A stretch of 64,000 bases of DNA. Source: an uncultured Cedecea sp. GTDB taxonomy: Bacteria; Pseudomonadota; Gammaproteobacteria; Enterobacterales; Enterobacteriaceae. The DNA lies in assembly GCF_947498825.1 (NCBI RefSeq), contig NZ_CANMLV010000018.1, forward strand, positions 31,119 through 95,118, read 5' to 3'. Shown here one piece after another: positions 63,527-64,000 of this stretch. Each line of letters begins with the position of its first letter. Position 1 is the stretch's first letter. The notes under the pieces are model-generated. The model was given only the letters and a program-made list of their open reading frames with translations, was not told where the DNA came from and made no database searches. Made by a program: the position numbers and the translations under genes.

Positions 63527-63796
63527 CTAGTCCGCCAGACGTTGTCTGAAGGCCTCCACGGTCATTCTTCTGGCCGGTGAACCACTTTCAACAGCAGGAC
63601 TGGCGACATCATCCCCGCTCCCGTCTTCATCCTGAAGGTTGTTGGTATCTAACGCAGTAACGATACGCTCTAGCATATCTATCAGACTTCCTCCGGTCTG
63701 CCCTGCAATTTCATACAACCAGTCAGCACCATGTTCCGTTTCGTAAATGTTTTCGAGAGTAGAGATTGCGGCTCTCAGGGTTTGAGTCTTATTCAT
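63527..63796 (-). CDS. Hypothetical leading-region protein (89 aa), ended by TAG
   Basis: An 89-residue acidic, helical protein with a GAGGA site (RAAISTLENIYETEHGADWL, then IDMLERIVTALDTNNLQDED). The C-terminal RRMTVEAFRQRLAD is followed by TAG, after which the frame remains open for another 62 codons. It may therefore be the N-terminal part of a longer protein. No family is recognised. Confidence 0.6.
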   Translation of the reverse strand: MNKTQTLRAAISTLENIYETEHGADWLYEIAGQTGGSLIDMLERIVTALDTNNLQDEDGSGDDVASPAVESGSPARRMTVEAFRQRLAD

Positions 63797-64000
63797 TCGT
63801 CGACATCCTCAGCATCCGGCACCCATCTGTGCCGTGCCCTCACAACAGACGGGCATCAGGCAAAGACGTCAGGGGCGGCGCGGAGGCCGCAGCGCGACAT
63901 GAGCGGGCTGAACGCGTCGTGAATGTCGGGAACGGGCGAGCACCGGCGCCAGCTTCCCTTGACGTCGACGCAGCCCGTCTAACGTGCGGGCACGGCACAT
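63797..64000. other. Window end, GC-rich non-coding DNA
   Basis: No gene can be supported. Inverted repeats such as GGCGCGGAGGCCGC and GACGTCGACG occur; this is probably the leader of the 63796 gene. Confidence 0.4.

Noticed and set aside
1..64000. CRISPR arrays, rRNA, tRNA or integron structures
   Set aside because: No regularly spaced repeats, no cloverleaf or rRNA signatures and no integrase were seen. The repeats at 42-60 kb are few, long and individually placed, unlike CRISPR.

Overview
The window is a large part of an F-like (MOBF12, RepFIIA-type) conjugative plasmid from an enterobacterial host. The evidence is a complete F-type tra region in F gene order, an F-type nic site, FinO/FinP fertility control, a RepA/CopB/CopA replicon and a psiA/psiB leading region. 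Klebsiella, Enterobacter, Citrobacter or a relative would fit, but the sequence alone does not fix the genus.

Layout, left to right. (1) 1-6 kb is an accessory edge. It holds a LuxE/LuxC-like acyl-activation and acyl-reduction gene pair, a broken MFS transporter, a 3' fragment of a Tn3-family transposase with its intact 38-bp terminal repeat, a metallo-beta-lactamase-fold hydrolase and a ParDE-type toxin-antitoxin pair. (2) 6-8.5 kb is the RepFIIA replicon on the minus strand: oriR, repA, the leader peptide tap, antisense RNA CopA and copB. (3) 8.6-39.8 kb is the transfer operon on the minus strand, read right to left as traM, traJ (finP antisense), traY, A, L, E, K, B, small genes, V, small genes, C, trbI, W, U, trbC, N, small genes, F, Q, trbB, H, G, S, D, I, X, finO. 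traK carries a +1 frameshift in a run of ten G. No traT lies between traS and traD. (4) 39.8-40.2 kb is oriT, with the nick inferred on the + strand between 40147 and 40148. The transferred strand is therefore the + strand, entering the recipient from 40148 rightward. (5) 40.2-64 kb is the leading region. A lytic transglycosylase and one frameshifted gene lie on +; nearly all other genes lie on the minus strand and so use the incoming single strand as template. They include small hypothetical genes, psiA, psiB, a large ParB-like protein, two putative adenine methyltransferases, a DUF3560-like and a DUF1380-like protein.

The most striking cargo is a complete contact-dependent inhibition-type two-partner secretion locus, cdiB-cdiA-cdiI (49.6-56.9 kb). 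It sits inside the leading region between the ParB-like gene and the methyltransferase genes. CdiA is short (1703 aa), and its AT-rich C-terminal module carries a ParB/sulfiredoxin-like GNHR motif. The candidate immunity gene follows at once. The cassette is flanked by direct repeats of a structured element.

Two families of structured non-coding repeats punctuate the leading region: family A at 42.2 and 44.1 kb, family B at 49.1, 57.1 and 59.8 kb. Each lies upstream of minus-strand sequence, and paired hairpin arms change together between copies. They resemble in position and behaviour the single-strand promoters (Frpo/ssi) of the F leading region. If so, anti-SOS genes, methylases and perhaps the CDI immunity/toxin cassette would be expressed as soon as the plasmid strand enters a recipient. 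Functional statements beyond visible motifs and gene order are inference.
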